From: Candidatus Muproteobacteria bacterium
GTDB lineage: Bacteria > Pseudomonadota > Gammaproteobacteria > Acidiferrobacterales > Sulfurifustaceae
Direction of reading: 5' to 3'
Assembly: GCA_027449605.1 (NCBI GenBank)
Contig: DAIDLH010000008.1
Span: forward strand, 62,001 to 126,000
DNA length: 64,000 nt
The notes under the pieces were generated by a model. It saw nothing but the letters and a program-made list of their open reading frames with translations, was not told where the DNA came from and ran no database searches. Of this stretch, positions 1 through 8,554 are shown one piece after another. A program made the position numbers and the translations under genes. Each line of letters starts with the position of its first letter. The stretch's first letter is position 1.

Positions 1-1
1 G

Positions 2-73
2 GAACTCGAACGCTACCGCGAACTCAAAAAAGGTCAGGCATCCAAGCTGCCCGCGGCCGCGAAAAAACCCTGA
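2..73 (+). CDS. C-terminal end of an unidentified protein (partial)
   Basis: An open frame enters from the left edge and ends at TGA 71-73, giving 23 residues rich in Lys and Glu. It stops just before the convergent moaE gene. Nothing in this tail identifies a family, and the frame itself is supported only by being open and by its charged, protein-like composition. Confidence 0.35.
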   Translation, partial: ELERYRELKKGQASKLPAAAKKP

Positions 74-130
74 AACACCCGCACTGAAATAATCTCCGGT
101 TTACAAAACCCGCGCTCCGGCAAACCGCGC

Positions 131-571
131 TCACTCCGCTTTCGGTTCCGGCGCCACCCAGCGCCGCCCCTGTGGCGTCTGTTCCTGTTTCCAGAACGGC
201 GCGCGGGTTTTCAATTCGTCGATGACGTAGCGGCAGGCGGCGAACGCCGCCTCGCGGCGCTCCGCCCACACCGCCACACACACGATCGGATCGTTGGGGC
301 TCAATTCGCCGTAACGGTGGATCACCAGCAGGTCCGCGATCGGCCAGCGCGATGATGCCTCGGCGGCGACGCGCTCCAGATGTTTCTGCGTCATCGGCGC
401 GTAATGTTCGAGCGTCATGGCCCGCACCGCGCGGTCCTGGTTGAAATCCCGCAGCGTGCCGACGAACACCGTCGTGGCGCCGAACTTTCCGGCCAGAGCC
501 GATTGCGCTTCCTGATGATGCACGATCTCGCGCCACGGATCGAAAGCCTCAGCCAGCAAACGCACGGTCAT
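131..571 (-). CDS. moaE: Molybdopterin synthase catalytic subunit MoaE
   Basis: The 146-residue protein is full length for MoaE, the large subunit of molybdopterin synthase. That enzyme converts cyclic pyranopterin monophosphate to molybdopterin using sulfur carried on the MoaD C-terminus, in the cytoplasm. Family motifs are visible: FVGTLRDFN near residue 36, LEHYAPMT in the middle, VIHRYGEL, and LKTRAPFWK near residue 120, which carries the two active-site lysines known from E. coli MoaE. The start codon overlaps the end of moaD (ATGA type), so the two are translationally coupled. A molybdopterin or tungstopterin enzyme is therefore expected elsewhere in the genome. Confidence 0.93.
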   Translation of the reverse strand: MTVRLLAEAFDPWREIVHHQEAQSALAGKFGATTVFVGTLRDFNQDRAVRAMTLEHYAPMTQKHLERVAAEASSRWPIADLLVIHRYGELSPNDPIVCVAVWAERREAAFAACRYVIDELKTRAPFWKQEQTPQGRRWVAPEPKAE

Positions 572-804
572 GGCGCGCCTCCGGTCACGGGCGGGAAGAA
601 CGCCACCTCGTCCCCGTCGCGCACCGGCTGATCGGGCCGGGCATACTCCATATTGATCGCCGCCAGCAGGTTATCGGGCATGGCAACGCGCGTGCTTTGC
701 CGCCAGACATCGGCAACATTACTGATGCCCGCGCAGTCGATGGCCTCCCGCTCCTTCCCCACCCGCTCGCGTACACTGGCAAAAAACCTGACCGTAATGC
801 TCAT
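568..804 (-). CDS. moaD: Molybdopterin synthase sulfur carrier MoaD with a Gly-Gly-Ala-Pro end
   Basis: This 78-residue ubiquitin-fold protein should be activated by MoeB and carry sulfur as a C-terminal thiocarboxylate to MoaE. The N-terminus (MSITVRFFASVRERVG) and the ending VAFFPPVTGG are typical of MoaD. Unusually, the reading frame continues two codons past the Gly-Gly pair, ending GGAP, with the TGA overlapping the moaE ATG. Ordinary MoaD ends exactly at Gly-Gly because the last glycine is adenylated. Either the tail is trimmed, the 3' end carries an indel, or another carrier is used. The overlap with moaE fixes the frame. Confidence 0.88.
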   Translation of the reverse strand: MSITVRFFASVRERVGKEREAIDCAGISNVADVWRQSTRVAMPDNLLAAINMEYARPDQPVRDGDEVAFFPPVTGGAP

Positions 805-1159
805 GAATTAAATCCCCTGCATTTAATAAGGTGGACGTCAGGACGTTCTGCGATAGAATAACCGCCCTCCCGAGGGTTCGCAGCAAGCTGCCGCAGGGCC
901 CATGCCTTGCCGCGGGTAAATCGTTTTTTCCAAGGGTCGGTATCACCCTCCGCAAATAAGTGAAACTTATGAGCGGCACCAGTAATTCTAATTAGTTTTG
1001 GGGTCGGTGACGCTATACAGTTCCGCGGCTCAGGCGTGGCGACACCATAAAAATTTCAAGCATTTCCTGGCGCCAAGGGGAAGAGGTTTCCAGTACGTCC
1101 GGACGAGCAAAACACAGCGACTTTTATTACCTCTAGACGAACGGAGTAGAACAACATTT
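805..1159. other. Divergent intergenic region between moaD and sat
   Basis: This 355-bp stretch must hold the promoters of moaD (leftward) and sat (rightward). It has small hairpins (GCAGC-AA-GCTGC at about 881-892 and an imperfect GC-rich palindrome at about 893-917 followed by a T-run near 926). I could not fit these to a defined terminator or to a molybdenum-cofactor riboswitch. A GGAG ribosome-binding site lies just upstream of the sat ATG. The frame of sat is open back to 998, but that extension has no protein-like character. Confidence 0.5.
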
Positions 1160-2377
1160 ATGTCTAAACTGGTCAATCCACATGGTGGCGGCGAACTGAA
1201 ACCGCTGCTTCTGAAAGACGCGGCGCTCACCGACGAAAAAAAGCGCGCGCAATCCTTACCGAAAGTAAAAATCACCTCACGCGAAACCGGCGATGTCATC
1301 ATGATGGGCATCGGCGGCTTCACCCCGCTCACCGGCTTCATGACCAAGGCCGACTGGCAGGGCGTGTGCGACGGCATGAAAATGGCCAGCGGCCTGTTCT
1401 GGCCGATCCCGATCACCCTGTCCACCGACAAGGTCACCGCACAAGGTATTAAGGAAGGCCAGGACGTGGCGCTCGTGGACGGCGCGTCCGGCGAGATCAT
1501 GGCCACCATGAAGGTGACCGAGAAGTACGCGATCGACAAGGCGCACGAGTGCATGATGGTCTACAAGACCACCGACCTCGCGCACCCGGGCGTGAAGATG
1601 GTCATGGACCAGGGCGAAGTGAACCTCGCCGGTCCGGTGAAGGTGCTGTCCACCGGCAACTTCAAGCAGGAATACGGCGACCAGTTCATGACGCCGGCTG
1701 AAACCCGCGCCACGTTCGAGAAGCTGGGCTGGTCCAAGGTGGCCGCCTTCCAGACCCGCAACCCGATGCACCGCAGCCATGAATACCTGGCCAAGATCGC
1801 CATCGAGACCATGGACGGCGTGCTGATCCACTCGCTGCTCGGCGCGCTGAAGCCGGGCGACATCCCGGCCGAAGTCCGCTCCGAAGCCATCAGCGTGCTG
1901 GTCGAGAACTACTTCGCGCCGAACACCGTCATCCAGGCCGGTTACCCGCTCGACATGCGCTATGCCGGTCCGCGCGAGGCGCTGTTGCACGCGCTGTTCC
2001 GCCAGAACTACGGTTGCTCGCACCTGATCGTGGGCCGCGACCATGCCGGCGTGGGCGACTACTACGGCCCGTTCGACGCGCAGAAGATCTTCGACGAAAT
2101 CCCGAAGGACGCGCTCGAAACCAAGAACATGAACATCGACTGGACCTTCTGGTGCAACAAGTGCGGCGGCATGGCCTCGCAGCGCACCTGCCCGCACACC
2201 AAGGACGACCGCATCCTGCTGTCCGGCACCAAGGTCCGCGCCATGCTCTCGGAAGGCCAGGACCTGCCGGTCGAGTTCAGCCGCCCGGAAGTGGCCGCCG
2301 TGCTGAAAAAGTACTACGCCGGCCTCACCGCCGAACAGAACGTCAAGGTGGAGCTGAAGGGCCATTCGGCCCAGTAG
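1160..2377 (+). CDS. sat: ATP sulfurylase (sulfate adenylyltransferase), sulfur-oxidation type
   Basis: The 405-residue enzyme interconverts APS plus pyrophosphate and ATP plus sulfate. Beside aprBA in a sulfur oxidiser it is expected to run toward ATP, the last step of sulfite oxidation. Visible motifs are the nucleotide-binding [11 protein letters not shown] near residue 197 and [12 protein letters not shown] near 292. A cysteine/histidine zinc site (C332, C335, C344, H346) is of the kind seen in homo-oligomeric Sat. I chose ATG 1160 because it has GGAG upstream and the N-terminus [10 protein letters not shown] matches the family; the in-frame extension from 998 does not. About 220 bp separate it from aprM, so co-transcription is possible but unproven. 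Confidence 0.95.
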   Translation: MSKLVNPHGGGELKPLLLKDAALTDEKKRAQSLPKVKITSRETGDVIMMGIGGFTPLTGFMTKADWQGVCDGMKMASGLFWPIPITLSTDKVTAQGIKEGQDVALVDGASGEIMATMKVTEKYAIDKAHECMMVYKTTDLAHPGVKMVMDQGEVNLAGPVKVLSTGNFKQEYGDQFMTPAETRATFEKLGWSKVAAFQTRNPMHRSHEYLAKIAIETMDGVLIHSLLGALKPGDIPAEVRSEAISVLVENYFAPNTVIQAGYPLDMRYAGPREALLHALFRQNYGCSHLIVGRDHAGVGDYYGPFDAQKIFDEIPKDALETKNMNIDWTFWCNKCGGMASQRTCPHTKDDRILLSGTKVRAMLSEGQDLPVEFSRPEVAAVLKKYYAGLTAEQNVKVELKGHSAQ

Positions 2378-2598
2378 TTTAATTTTTAAAGAGTTAGGAG
2401 AGGAACGCCATTCGGTTGACATGGCCATATGTTCGCCGCCAGGCTGATGGTTTTTCAGCCGTGCTTCATGCGGATGCACACTGTCCGAATGATCATCGCC
2501 ATCGTTGTGGGAACGCTGGTCGACAGGCGATAAGGGCGGCACAAAAATTTAATCTTTAAGACACTAAAATTTAAGCAGACAATCATGAGGATATTCTA

Positions 2599-3450
2599 AT
2601 GTTTTTGAGCAATCCCTTTGCCGAGCTTTCAGCACAAATACCCGTTGCCGTCATGCAAGGGTATATCGTTTTGATGGTCGCGTTTGTGGTCATCGGAACC
2701 ATACTCGACATGATGCACAAGAAGAGCGCGAAGTACTTTTTCCTGAATGCGGAAAAAGCCAAGAAGAACGCCAAGCGTGAAGTCGGTGCGGGTGAAAAAA
2801 TCGCCATTGCCACCAAGGTGTTGGTGGTCGAAGTGGCGACCTCTGGCGAATTCAAAAATGTAAAACGCCGGCTTTCCCACCTGCTGACCATGTGGGGCAC
2901 CGTTGTTTTTGTTGCCACGACTGCGATCCTGATTTTCAAATACCCAACCCCCGCCACTCCCGCACCCGCCATCCTGCCGCAACTCTGGCATATTGGCGCA
3001 CTCATGCTCGCCGTCGGTGGATACTGGTTCTGGTTCTCTATCCGGGTGGATGTCTCGGCAGAAGGTCTTCCCTGGTACCGCGTGGAACGCGCCGATCTGT
3101 TTATTCTGTCCCTGCTCGCGACCTCTACCTTTGCTTTAATCTGGTCCTACACCCAATTTAACGGCATCGCCGGCTGGTCAACCCTGTTCCTGATTCTGTT
3201 CGCCGCCTCTGGCGTCGTGCTGTTCGGTGGCGTGTACTGGTCGAAGTTCGCGCACATGTTCTTCAAGCCTGCCGCCGCTTTCCAGAAGCGCGTGACCGTT
3301 GCCGATGGCTCGCGGGAAAGTCTGCCGCCTGATTACGATCTGTCGAGCCCTGAAGTGCACAAACTGTTTCCGGATGTCCCGATGTACATGGGCAAGAATC
3401 CGCCTAACATGGGCAAGGGCATCCGCCGCGAACCCGCGAAGCACTATTAA
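2599..3450 (+). CDS. aprM: AprM, membrane anchor of APS reductase
   Basis: The 283-residue integral membrane protein has about five hydrophobic segments (near residues 17-37, 98-116, 134-153, 170-190 and 200-225) and a soluble tail ending in a Lys/Arg-rich, Met/Asn/Gly-containing stretch. Proteins of this type occur immediately before aprBA in sulfur oxidisers that lack QmoABC. There they are thought to pass electrons from APS reductase to the quinone pool. Here the gene is followed after 51 bp by aprB and then aprA, which supports the call. A GAGGA ribosome-binding site precedes ATG 2599. The assignment rests on context and topology rather than on a catalytic motif. Confidence 0.85.
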   Translation: MFLSNPFAELSAQIPVAVMQGYIVLMVAFVVIGTILDMMHKKSAKYFFLNAEKAKKNAKREVGAGEKIAIATKVLVVEVATSGEFKNVKRRLSHLLTMWGTVVFVATTAILIFKYPTPATPAPAILPQLWHIGALMLAVGGYWFWFSIRVDVSAEGLPWYRVERADLFILSLLATSTFALIWSYTQFNGIAGWSTLFLILFAASGVVLFGGVYWSKFAHMFFKPAAAFQKRVTVADGSRESLPPDYDLSSPEVHKLFPDVPMYMGKNPPNMGKGIRREPAKHY

Positions 3451-3501
3451 GTTAGCTATTACCAAAGCATTTAACTATTACCTAAGTAAAGAGAGAACAT
3501 C

Positions 3502-3984
3502 ATGCCAACATTCGTATATATGACTCGTTGCGATGGTTGCGGACAGTGCGTGGATATCTGTCCCTCAGACATCATGCATATCGACAAATCACTTCGTCGC
3601 GCCTACAACATCGAGCCCAACATGTGTTGGGAATGTTATTCGTGCGTGAAGGCCTGCCCGCACCACGCCATTGACGTGCGCGGTTATGCCGACTTTGCGC
3701 CACTGGGTCACTCGGTGCGCGTGCACCGTGATGAAGAAAAAGGTGTCATTGCCTGGCACATCAAGTTCCGCAATGGCAAAAAAGACCTGGAGCTGTTGGC
3801 GCCCATTACGACCAAGCCTTGGGGTACCGCGATTCCAAAACTGGCTGAAGTCGCTGCGCCAAGTAAGGACATGGTTAACAGCCAACTGTTGTTTAACGAG
3901 CCAAAGTATGTACGCATGGACAATGGCGGTTTAAATACCCTCCAGTCCAATGGCTTGTCACTTAAAGAAGGGGTGTACTACTAA
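3502..3984 (+). CDS. aprB: Adenylylsulfate reductase beta subunit (iron-sulfur)
   Basis: The 160-residue protein carries two [4Fe-4S] clusters that link the flavin of AprA to the electron acceptor. Both ferredoxin motifs are visible in the first 55 residues, CDGCGQCVDICP and CWECYSCVKACP, followed by the characteristic AprB C-terminal extension that embraces AprA. Length agrees with the family. Its stop codon shares a base with the aprA start, so the pair is translationally coupled. Confidence 0.96.
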   Translation: MPTFVYMTRCDGCGQCVDICPSDIMHIDKSLRRAYNIEPNMCWECYSCVKACPHHAIDVRGYADFAPLGHSVRVHRDEEKGVIAWHIKFRNGKKDLELLAPITTKPWGTAIPKLAEVAAPSKDMVNSQLLFNEPKYVRMDNGGLNTLQSNGLSLKEGVYY

Positions 3985-5891
3985 TGGGCTACAAGACTAT
4001 TGTTGAAGACAATATCGATATCCTCGTTGCCGGTGCGGGCCTTGGCGGTACCGGCGCGGCGTTCGAAGCCAGATACTGGGGCAAGAACAAGAAGATCGTT
4101 ATTGCCGAAAAAGCCAACATCGACCGTTCCGGTGCGGTAGCCCAAGGTCTGTACGCGATCAACTGCTACATGGGTACCCGTTTCGGCGAGAACAAGCCGG
4201 AAGATCACGTGCGCTATGCGCGTATCGACCTGATGGGCATGGTGCGTGAAGACCTGGCATTCGACATGGCGCGCCACGTGGACTCAGCGGTTCACCAGTT
4301 CGAGGAATGGGGTCTGCCGATCATGCGTAACGAGAAGACCGGCGCGTATTTGCGTGAAGGTCGCTGGCAGATCATGATTCACGGTGAATCGTACAAGCCC
4401 ATCGTTGCTGAAGCCGCCAAGAAGTCGGCCGACAAGGTATACAACCGCGTCTGCCTGACTCACCTGCTGATGGACGAAGCCAAGGAAAACCGCGTAGCGG
4501 GCGCCGTTGGGTTCAACGTTCGTACCGGTAACTACCACGTATTCAAGGCCAAGACCGTTATCTGCGGTGCCGGTGGCGCCTCGAACATCTTCAAGCCACG
4601 TTCCGTCGGTGAAGGTGCAGGCCGTGTATGGTACGCACCGTGGTCATCGGGTTCTGCTTACGGTCTGATGATCGGCGCAGGCGCGAAAATGACACAAATG
4701 GAAAACCGTATCGTACTGGCCCGTTTCAAAGACGGTTACGGCCCGGTTGGCGCGTACTTCCTGCACCTGAAGACCTACACCCAGAACGCCTATGGTGAAG
4801 AGTACGAATCAAAGTGGTTCCCTGAACTGCAAAAGATGGTAGGCAAGGAATATCTGGATCCGGAGGCGTCTCACCGCACACATCGTCCGATTCCGACCTG
4901 TCTGCGTAATCACGCCATTATCTGCGAGGTGAACGCTGGTCGTGGTCCGATTCACATGGTCACGATGGAAGCCTTCCAGGATCCGCATCTGGAAGAGATC
5001 GGCTGGCACAACTTCCTCGGCATGACCGTTGGCCAGGCGGTACTTTGGGCCTCGACGGACGTGGACCCGAAGTACGAAAACCCCGAACTGACGACGTCTG
5101 AGCCTTATGTCATGGGTTCACACGCTACCGGTTGCGGTGCATGGGTCTCCGGACCGGAAGACGTCTCTCCGCCGGAATACTTCTGGGGCTACAACCGCAT
5201 GACGACCGTTGAAGGTCTGTTCGGTTGCGGTGACGCGGCTGGTGGTACACCACACGCGTTCTCGTCCGGCTCCTTCACCGAAGGTCGTCTGGCCGCCAAG
5301 GCTGCCTGCAAGTACATCGACGATGGAAAAGCGGAAGGCATTCGCGTGTCTGACGAGCAGATCCAGCGTCGTAAGAAAGAGATCTACAAGCCGCTGGAAA
5401 CCTATCAGGTTTATAGCAACGAAGTCGTTGCCGGTTCGGTGAATCCGAACTTCATCAACCCGAGACAGGGCCTGGATCGCCTGCAAAAGCTGATGGATGA
5501 GTATTGCGGTGGTTTTGGCGTCAACTACATGACCAACGACAAGCTGCTGAACATCGGCCTGAAGAAGATGGCGATTCTGGGCGAAGATCTGGAAAATGTG
5601 GCTGCTTCCGATATCCATGAACTGTTGCGTGCATGGGAACTGAAGCATCGCTTCCTGACTTCTGAAGCCGTGTTCCAGCATACCTTGTTCCGCAAGGAGA
5701 CTCGTTGGCCGGGTTACTACTACCGTGGTGACGCCATGAAACTGGATGATACGAACTGGCACGTACTGACAGTATCTCGTCGTGACCCAAAGACGGGTGA
5801 GTACACCATGGAGAAAGCCCCGCTGTATCACCTGGTCGGTGACATCGAGGACAAAGACCTGGCCAAACTGAAGGCGGAAGGGCATCACTAA
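3984..5891 (+). CDS. aprA: Adenylylsulfate reductase alpha subunit (FAD)
   Basis: The 635-residue flavoprotein catalyses, in this setting, oxidation of sulfite plus AMP to APS. The N-terminus shows the FAD dinucleotide-binding motif GAGLGGTGAAFEA near residue 15. The block around residue 380-430 (FWGYNRMTTVEGLFGCGDAA, then SFTEGRLA) is typical of the fumarate-reductase/AprA superfamily. Length is normal. It follows aprB directly and is followed by two hairpins that should end most transcription, although three co-oriented genes come next. Confidence 0.97.
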   Translation: MGYKTIVEDNIDILVAGAGLGGTGAAFEARYWGKNKKIVIAEKANIDRSGAVAQGLYAINCYMGTRFGENKPEDHVRYARIDLMGMVREDLAFDMARHVDSAVHQFEEWGLPIMRNEKTGAYLREGRWQIMIHGESYKPIVAEAAKKSADKVYNRVCLTHLLMDEAKENRVAGAVGFNVRTGNYHVFKAKTVICGAGGASNIFKPRSVGEGAGRVWYAPWSSGSAYGLMIGAGAKMTQMENRIVLARFKDGYGPVGAYFLHLKTYTQNAYGEEYESKWFPELQKMVGKEYLDPEASHRTHRPIPTCLRNHAIICEVNAGRGPIHMVTMEAFQDPHLEEIGWHNFLGMTVGQAVLWASTDVDPKYENPELTTSEPYVMGSHATGCGAWVSGPEDVSPPEYFWGYNRMTTVEGLFGCGDAAGGTPHAFSSGSFTEGRLAAKAACKYIDDGKAEGIRVSDEQIQRRKKEIYKPLETYQVYSNEVVAGSVNPNFINPRQGLDRLQKLMDEYCGGFGVNYMTNDKLLNIGLKKMAILGEDLENVAASDIHELLRAWELKHRFLTSEAVFQHTLFRKETRWPGYYYRGDAMKLDDTNWHVLTVSRRDPKTGEYTMEKAPLYHLVGDIEDKDLAKLKAEGHH

Positions 5892-5897
5892 GCAATG

Positions 5898-5919
5898 ATT
5901 GGCTTTTTTTAAAGCCAAT
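5898..5919 (+). terminator. Hairpin after aprA
   Basis: ATTGGCTTT at 5898-5906 pairs with AAAGCCAAT at 5911-5919, seven bases after the aprA stop. There is no T-run after the stem, so it may protect the mRNA end or act together with the next hairpin. Confidence 0.6.
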
Positions 5920-5931
5920 TCTATTTGCGGG

Positions 5932-5970
5932 AAAAAAGGACTGACATGTAATGTGTTGGTCCTTTTTTTT
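5932..5970 (+). terminator. Rho-independent terminator after aprA
   Basis: An A-rich arm AAAAAAGGAC (5932-5941) pairs with GTCCTTTTTT (from 5959), ending in a run of eight T. It forms a strong terminator and would work in both directions. Confidence 0.8.
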
Positions 5971-6005
5971 CTACCCAATGAGAGCTATGTAAGTCAGTTC
6001 GTGTG

Positions 6006-6356
6006 ATGAACATTCTTGAAAAAACCGATGAGGAGATATTGGCGATCGCCAATCCGATGTGGGCTGACCTCATCAAATACTCGAATGAAGGAAACTACGG
6101 TGCTTTTACCCGAAATTTTTCGTCTTCGTTTATTAAGGGGGCCAACGAAGTCGAATTGGGTAAGCAGTTTGCGAGAAGTGATTTAGCCAAAAACCTGTCA
6201 GAAGACTATAAATATCTTGGCACGATCCGCCGTGGCGAATACATCACTGTTTTGTACAAAGTCACTAACAAGAAAAATAACACCGAATGGCTCGGCAGAC
6301 TGGTGCTGGGTTATGAGAAAGAAAAGATAAGAATTTTTGGCGCCACGTTGTTTTAA
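6006..6356 (+). CDS. Conserved hypothetical protein downstream of aprBA
   Basis: A soluble protein of 116 residues without signal peptide or membrane segment. The content (acidic N-terminus, a SNEGNYGAF stretch near residue 24, then alternating beta-like segments with RRGEYITVLYKV and WLGRLVLGYE) resembles small alpha+beta ligand-binding folds of the NTF2/SnoaL or DUF3887 kind. I do not recognise it with certainty. It leads a tight three-gene run with the FKBP-like and TPR genes (15-bp gap, then a 4-bp overlap), which suggests a shared role possibly linked to APS reductase maturation. ATG 6006 was preferred over GTG 6003; the ribosome-binding site is weak for both. Confidence 0.7.
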   Translation: MNILEKTDEEILAIANPMWADLIKYSNEGNYGAFTRNFSSSFIKGANEVELGKQFARSDLAKNLSEDYKYLGTIRRGEYITVLYKVTNKKNNTEWLGRLVLGYEKEKIRIFGATLF

Positions 6357-6371
6357 GCAAGGTTGCTCGAT

Positions 6372-6881
6372 ATGTCAGACGTGATTGAAGACAATAAATT
6401 CGTTGAATTGAATTACCGGGTCATCGATAACAAGACCGGTGACGTGCTGGTGACTGTCGAGTATCCATTGGGTTATGTGCATGGCGTCAATGATGTGATG
6501 TCCGATGACGTGACCAAGGAGCTGTATGGCAAGAAAGTCGGCGACGTCATCGAAGTGCCCGTTGACACGAAACTATTATACGGCGAGCGAGATGAATCGC
6601 TGGTATTCACCGATCGAATCGAAAATGTCCCGGAGGAATACCGGGAGATTGGCATGACCATCACCATGGAAAATGAAAAAGGCGAGATGAAGAGTTTTAT
6701 TGTGACCCGGTTCGATGACAAGACCTTGACTGTCGATGGCAATAACCCGCTTTGCGGCCGAGAAATCACTTTCGTGCTGGAAGTGTTGTCAATACGTGAC
6801 GCGACCGATGAAGAAATCGAGCATGGTGGCGCAGTCGACGCCAATCCGGATTTGAATGAAATACTTGCGCGCGCGCAGTGA
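6372..6881 (+). CDS. FKBP-type peptidyl-prolyl isomerase, SlyD-like
   Basis: The 169-residue cytoplasmic protein has the SlyD-type FKBP layout: an N-terminal beta strand (KFVELNYRVID), the ligand-pocket region GYVHGVNDVM, a VGDVIEVPVD strand and an inserted flap domain in the middle. The C-terminus closes the FKBP fold (NNPLCGREITFVLEVL). Unlike E. coli SlyD it lacks a His/Cys-rich metal-binding tail. ATG 6372 with AAGG nine bases upstream is preferred to the in-frame TTG at 6363. It overlaps the following TPR gene by 4 bp. A chaperone role for the sulfur enzymes encoded upstream is an inference from position only. Confidence 0.82.
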   Translation: MSDVIEDNKFVELNYRVIDNKTGDVLVTVEYPLGYVHGVNDVMSDDVTKELYGKKVGDVIEVPVDTKLLYGERDESLVFTDRIENVPEEYREIGMTITMENEKGEMKSFIVTRFDDKTLTVDGNNPLCGREITFVLEVLSIRDATDEEIEHGGAVDANPDLNEILARAQ

Positions 6882-7897
6882 AATACTCAACCAATTACAT
6901 TTTGTACCCGGTCAACAGGGCCCTCGAACGCGCCATCGCGGATTCGCTGCGTTTGTTGAGCGATGAAGCGGCGGCAGCGGCCATGCCGGATACACAGGTA
7001 ACGGTCGCGGATAAATTTCTTTACACACGCGGAAATTATGAGTTGCATCGTTTCAATACGAATATACTGGAATCTGCGCAAGCCGCGTTTGAATCGGCGT
7101 TAACAACAGAAAGCGATAGCCTGGTTCGTGCAACTCTCCTGAATAACCTGGGCAATGTGCTGGCCGCGCTCGCGCAAATTCGCAGGGATAACGATCTTTA
7201 TGGCCAGTCTATTGCGTCATTCGAGAAGGCACTGGAACTTGTCAGCCAGGATACATCGCCATCTGCATGGGCCGAGACACAAGCCAATTTAGGAACTGCA
7301 TTGCAGGCGTTGGGCCGACAGGAGGCGAACGCAAAATTACTGAATACGGCGGTCGATGCCTACACGGCGGCGTTACTGGTGTATTCAAGAAAAGAAACCC
7401 CGGAAGAATGGTTATTGGTCATGCATCAACTGGGCGCCGCGTTGCATTCGTACGGGCTCCTGCTCAAGGGCAACCGTACGTTGCACAAGGCTGTGGTTGC
7501 CTATAAAAATGCGCTGGCACTGCTTGATGCGGATAATTATGCATTCGAGTTAACCGCTACACATAATAACCGTGGCGCCGTTTTACACCACCTCGGCGAG
7601 TCGGAAGAAAACCCCGATCGCCTCAAAGAGGCGATTCATTCATATGAAAAGGCCTTAACGGTCAGCATGGAGCAGCAATTACCTTTTCACCTGGCGGTCA
7701 TCATTCGCGTGAACAAGGCGACGGCACAAAATGTTCTGGCGGGGTTAACCAAGGATGCCGTGCTGGCACAGGATGTTGCCGATGAATTTGAATTGATCCT
7801 GGAATGCTTCCCGCATGCATTACAGCCACTTTGTGTAAAGCATTGTGAGGCGCAACTGAATCAGGCACGCAAGCTGGCGGGGTCTTTGGCTGCATAG
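6878..7897 (+). CDS. TPR-repeat protein
   Basis: The 339-residue protein is built mostly of tetratricopeptide helices. Repeats with the Asn-Asn-Leu-Gly / Ala-Leu spacing recur at about residues 85-120, 125-160, 170-205 and 225-255 (for example RATLLNNLGNVLAAL and IASFEKALEL). It has no signal peptide. It is translationally coupled (ATGA) to the FKBP-like gene, so the two products may work together as a chaperone or scaffold. The ligand is unknown. Confidence 0.82.
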   Translation: MKYSTNYILYPVNRALERAIADSLRLLSDEAAAAAMPDTQVTVADKFLYTRGNYELHRFNTNILESAQAAFESALTTESDSLVRATLLNNLGNVLAALAQIRRDNDLYGQSIASFEKALELVSQDTSPSAWAETQANLGTALQALGRQEANAKLLNTAVDAYTAALLVYSRKETPEEWLLVMHQLGAALHSYGLLLKGNRTLHKAVVAYKNALALLDADNYAFELTATHNNRGAVLHHLGESEENPDRLKEAIHSYEKALTVSMEQQLPFHLAVIIRVNKATAQNVLAGLTKDAVLAQDVADEFELILECFPHALQPLCVKHCEAQLNQARKLAGSLAA

Positions 7898-7901
7898 AAA
7901 A

Positions 7902-8330
7902 TCAAACGCGTGCTGAGAGCTTGTAGTCGATCTTGATAAAGGCGCCGATCTCGGCACAAAATTTGACGATACGGGCACCAAAACCGACATCGGGTGTTGT
8001 TTCATCCTTATCGATTGACAAGGTTAGCTCTACGCCGATTCGTGGCGACAGGTTATGGCTTTTACAGATCTCGATAATTTTGTCCTTGGCAGGTTCGACC
8101 TTTTTAAGAATTTCATTATCGATGAGTTTGTAAATATCTATCTCCTGGGTATCCGAAGTGATGGTACGTGTGGATAATTCCCATGAGCTGATGACTGGTT
8201 TATCAAGACTGCCGCGTGTGCCGGCATCGTTCACGGATGTTGGTTCCAGGCCGAGGATGCGGGTAATATCATTTGGGTCGAAGTGATAACCAGAGAGCCC
8301 GAAGTATGCTCGCCCTTTGTTGGCCGCCAA
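7902..8330 (-). CDS. DUF4279-family protein
   Basis: The 142-residue protein resembles the DUF4279 family: an N-terminal FGLSGYHFDPNDITRILGLEPT block, a central SSWELST block and a C-terminal beta strand carrying the Gly-Ala-Arg-Ile-Val segment. The function of this family is not established. The start is taken as TTG 8330, which has GAGG about eight bases upstream; no better start is seen. It is convergent with the TPR gene, the two stops lying 4 bp apart. Confidence 0.72.
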   Translation of the reverse strand: MAANKGRAYFGLSGYHFDPNDITRILGLEPTSVNDAGTRGSLDKPVISSWELSTRTITSDTQEIDIYKLIDNEILKKVEPAKDKIIEICKSHNLSPRIGVELTLSIDKDETTPDVGFGARIVKFCAEIGAFIKIDYKLSARV

Positions 8331-8554
8331 AATTGCTACCTCGTTAATAAATTGCTGAATGGATGCCGGATTATAACCTACAGGCAGGTACGCAGCGGCG
8401 CCAGTTGCATAAACAATAGGAATACTAGAATAAAATAATGTTGTGGAACAACCCGATCAAGTTGATGCTGCCAAATCGCTATTGGTGGTAAAATCCATGG
8501 GCATTTTTAGCAGCCACCATTTGTGGCGAGTTTAATCAAGGGTGTTGAAGTTTA

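Noticed and set aside
998-1159. In-frame extension that would add 54 residues to the N-terminus of ATP sulfurylase.
   Set aside because: It has no ribosome-binding site, no family-like sequence, and ATG 1160 gives the normal start of the enzyme behind a GGAG.
805-1159. Molybdenum-cofactor riboswitch in the moaD-sat interval.
   Set aside because: Hairpins and a CCTCCC-like piece are present, but I could not fit the full conserved core, and the gene order (moaDE only) is not the usual target.
1277-2542. Long open frame on the strand opposite sat; similar long antisense frames lie opposite the EAL, ccoG, ccoN, nrdJ and lptD genes.
   Set aside because: These are expected shadows in GC-rich coding DNA. 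Their translations are low-complexity Arg/His/Ala/Val-rich and no ribosome-binding sites precede them.
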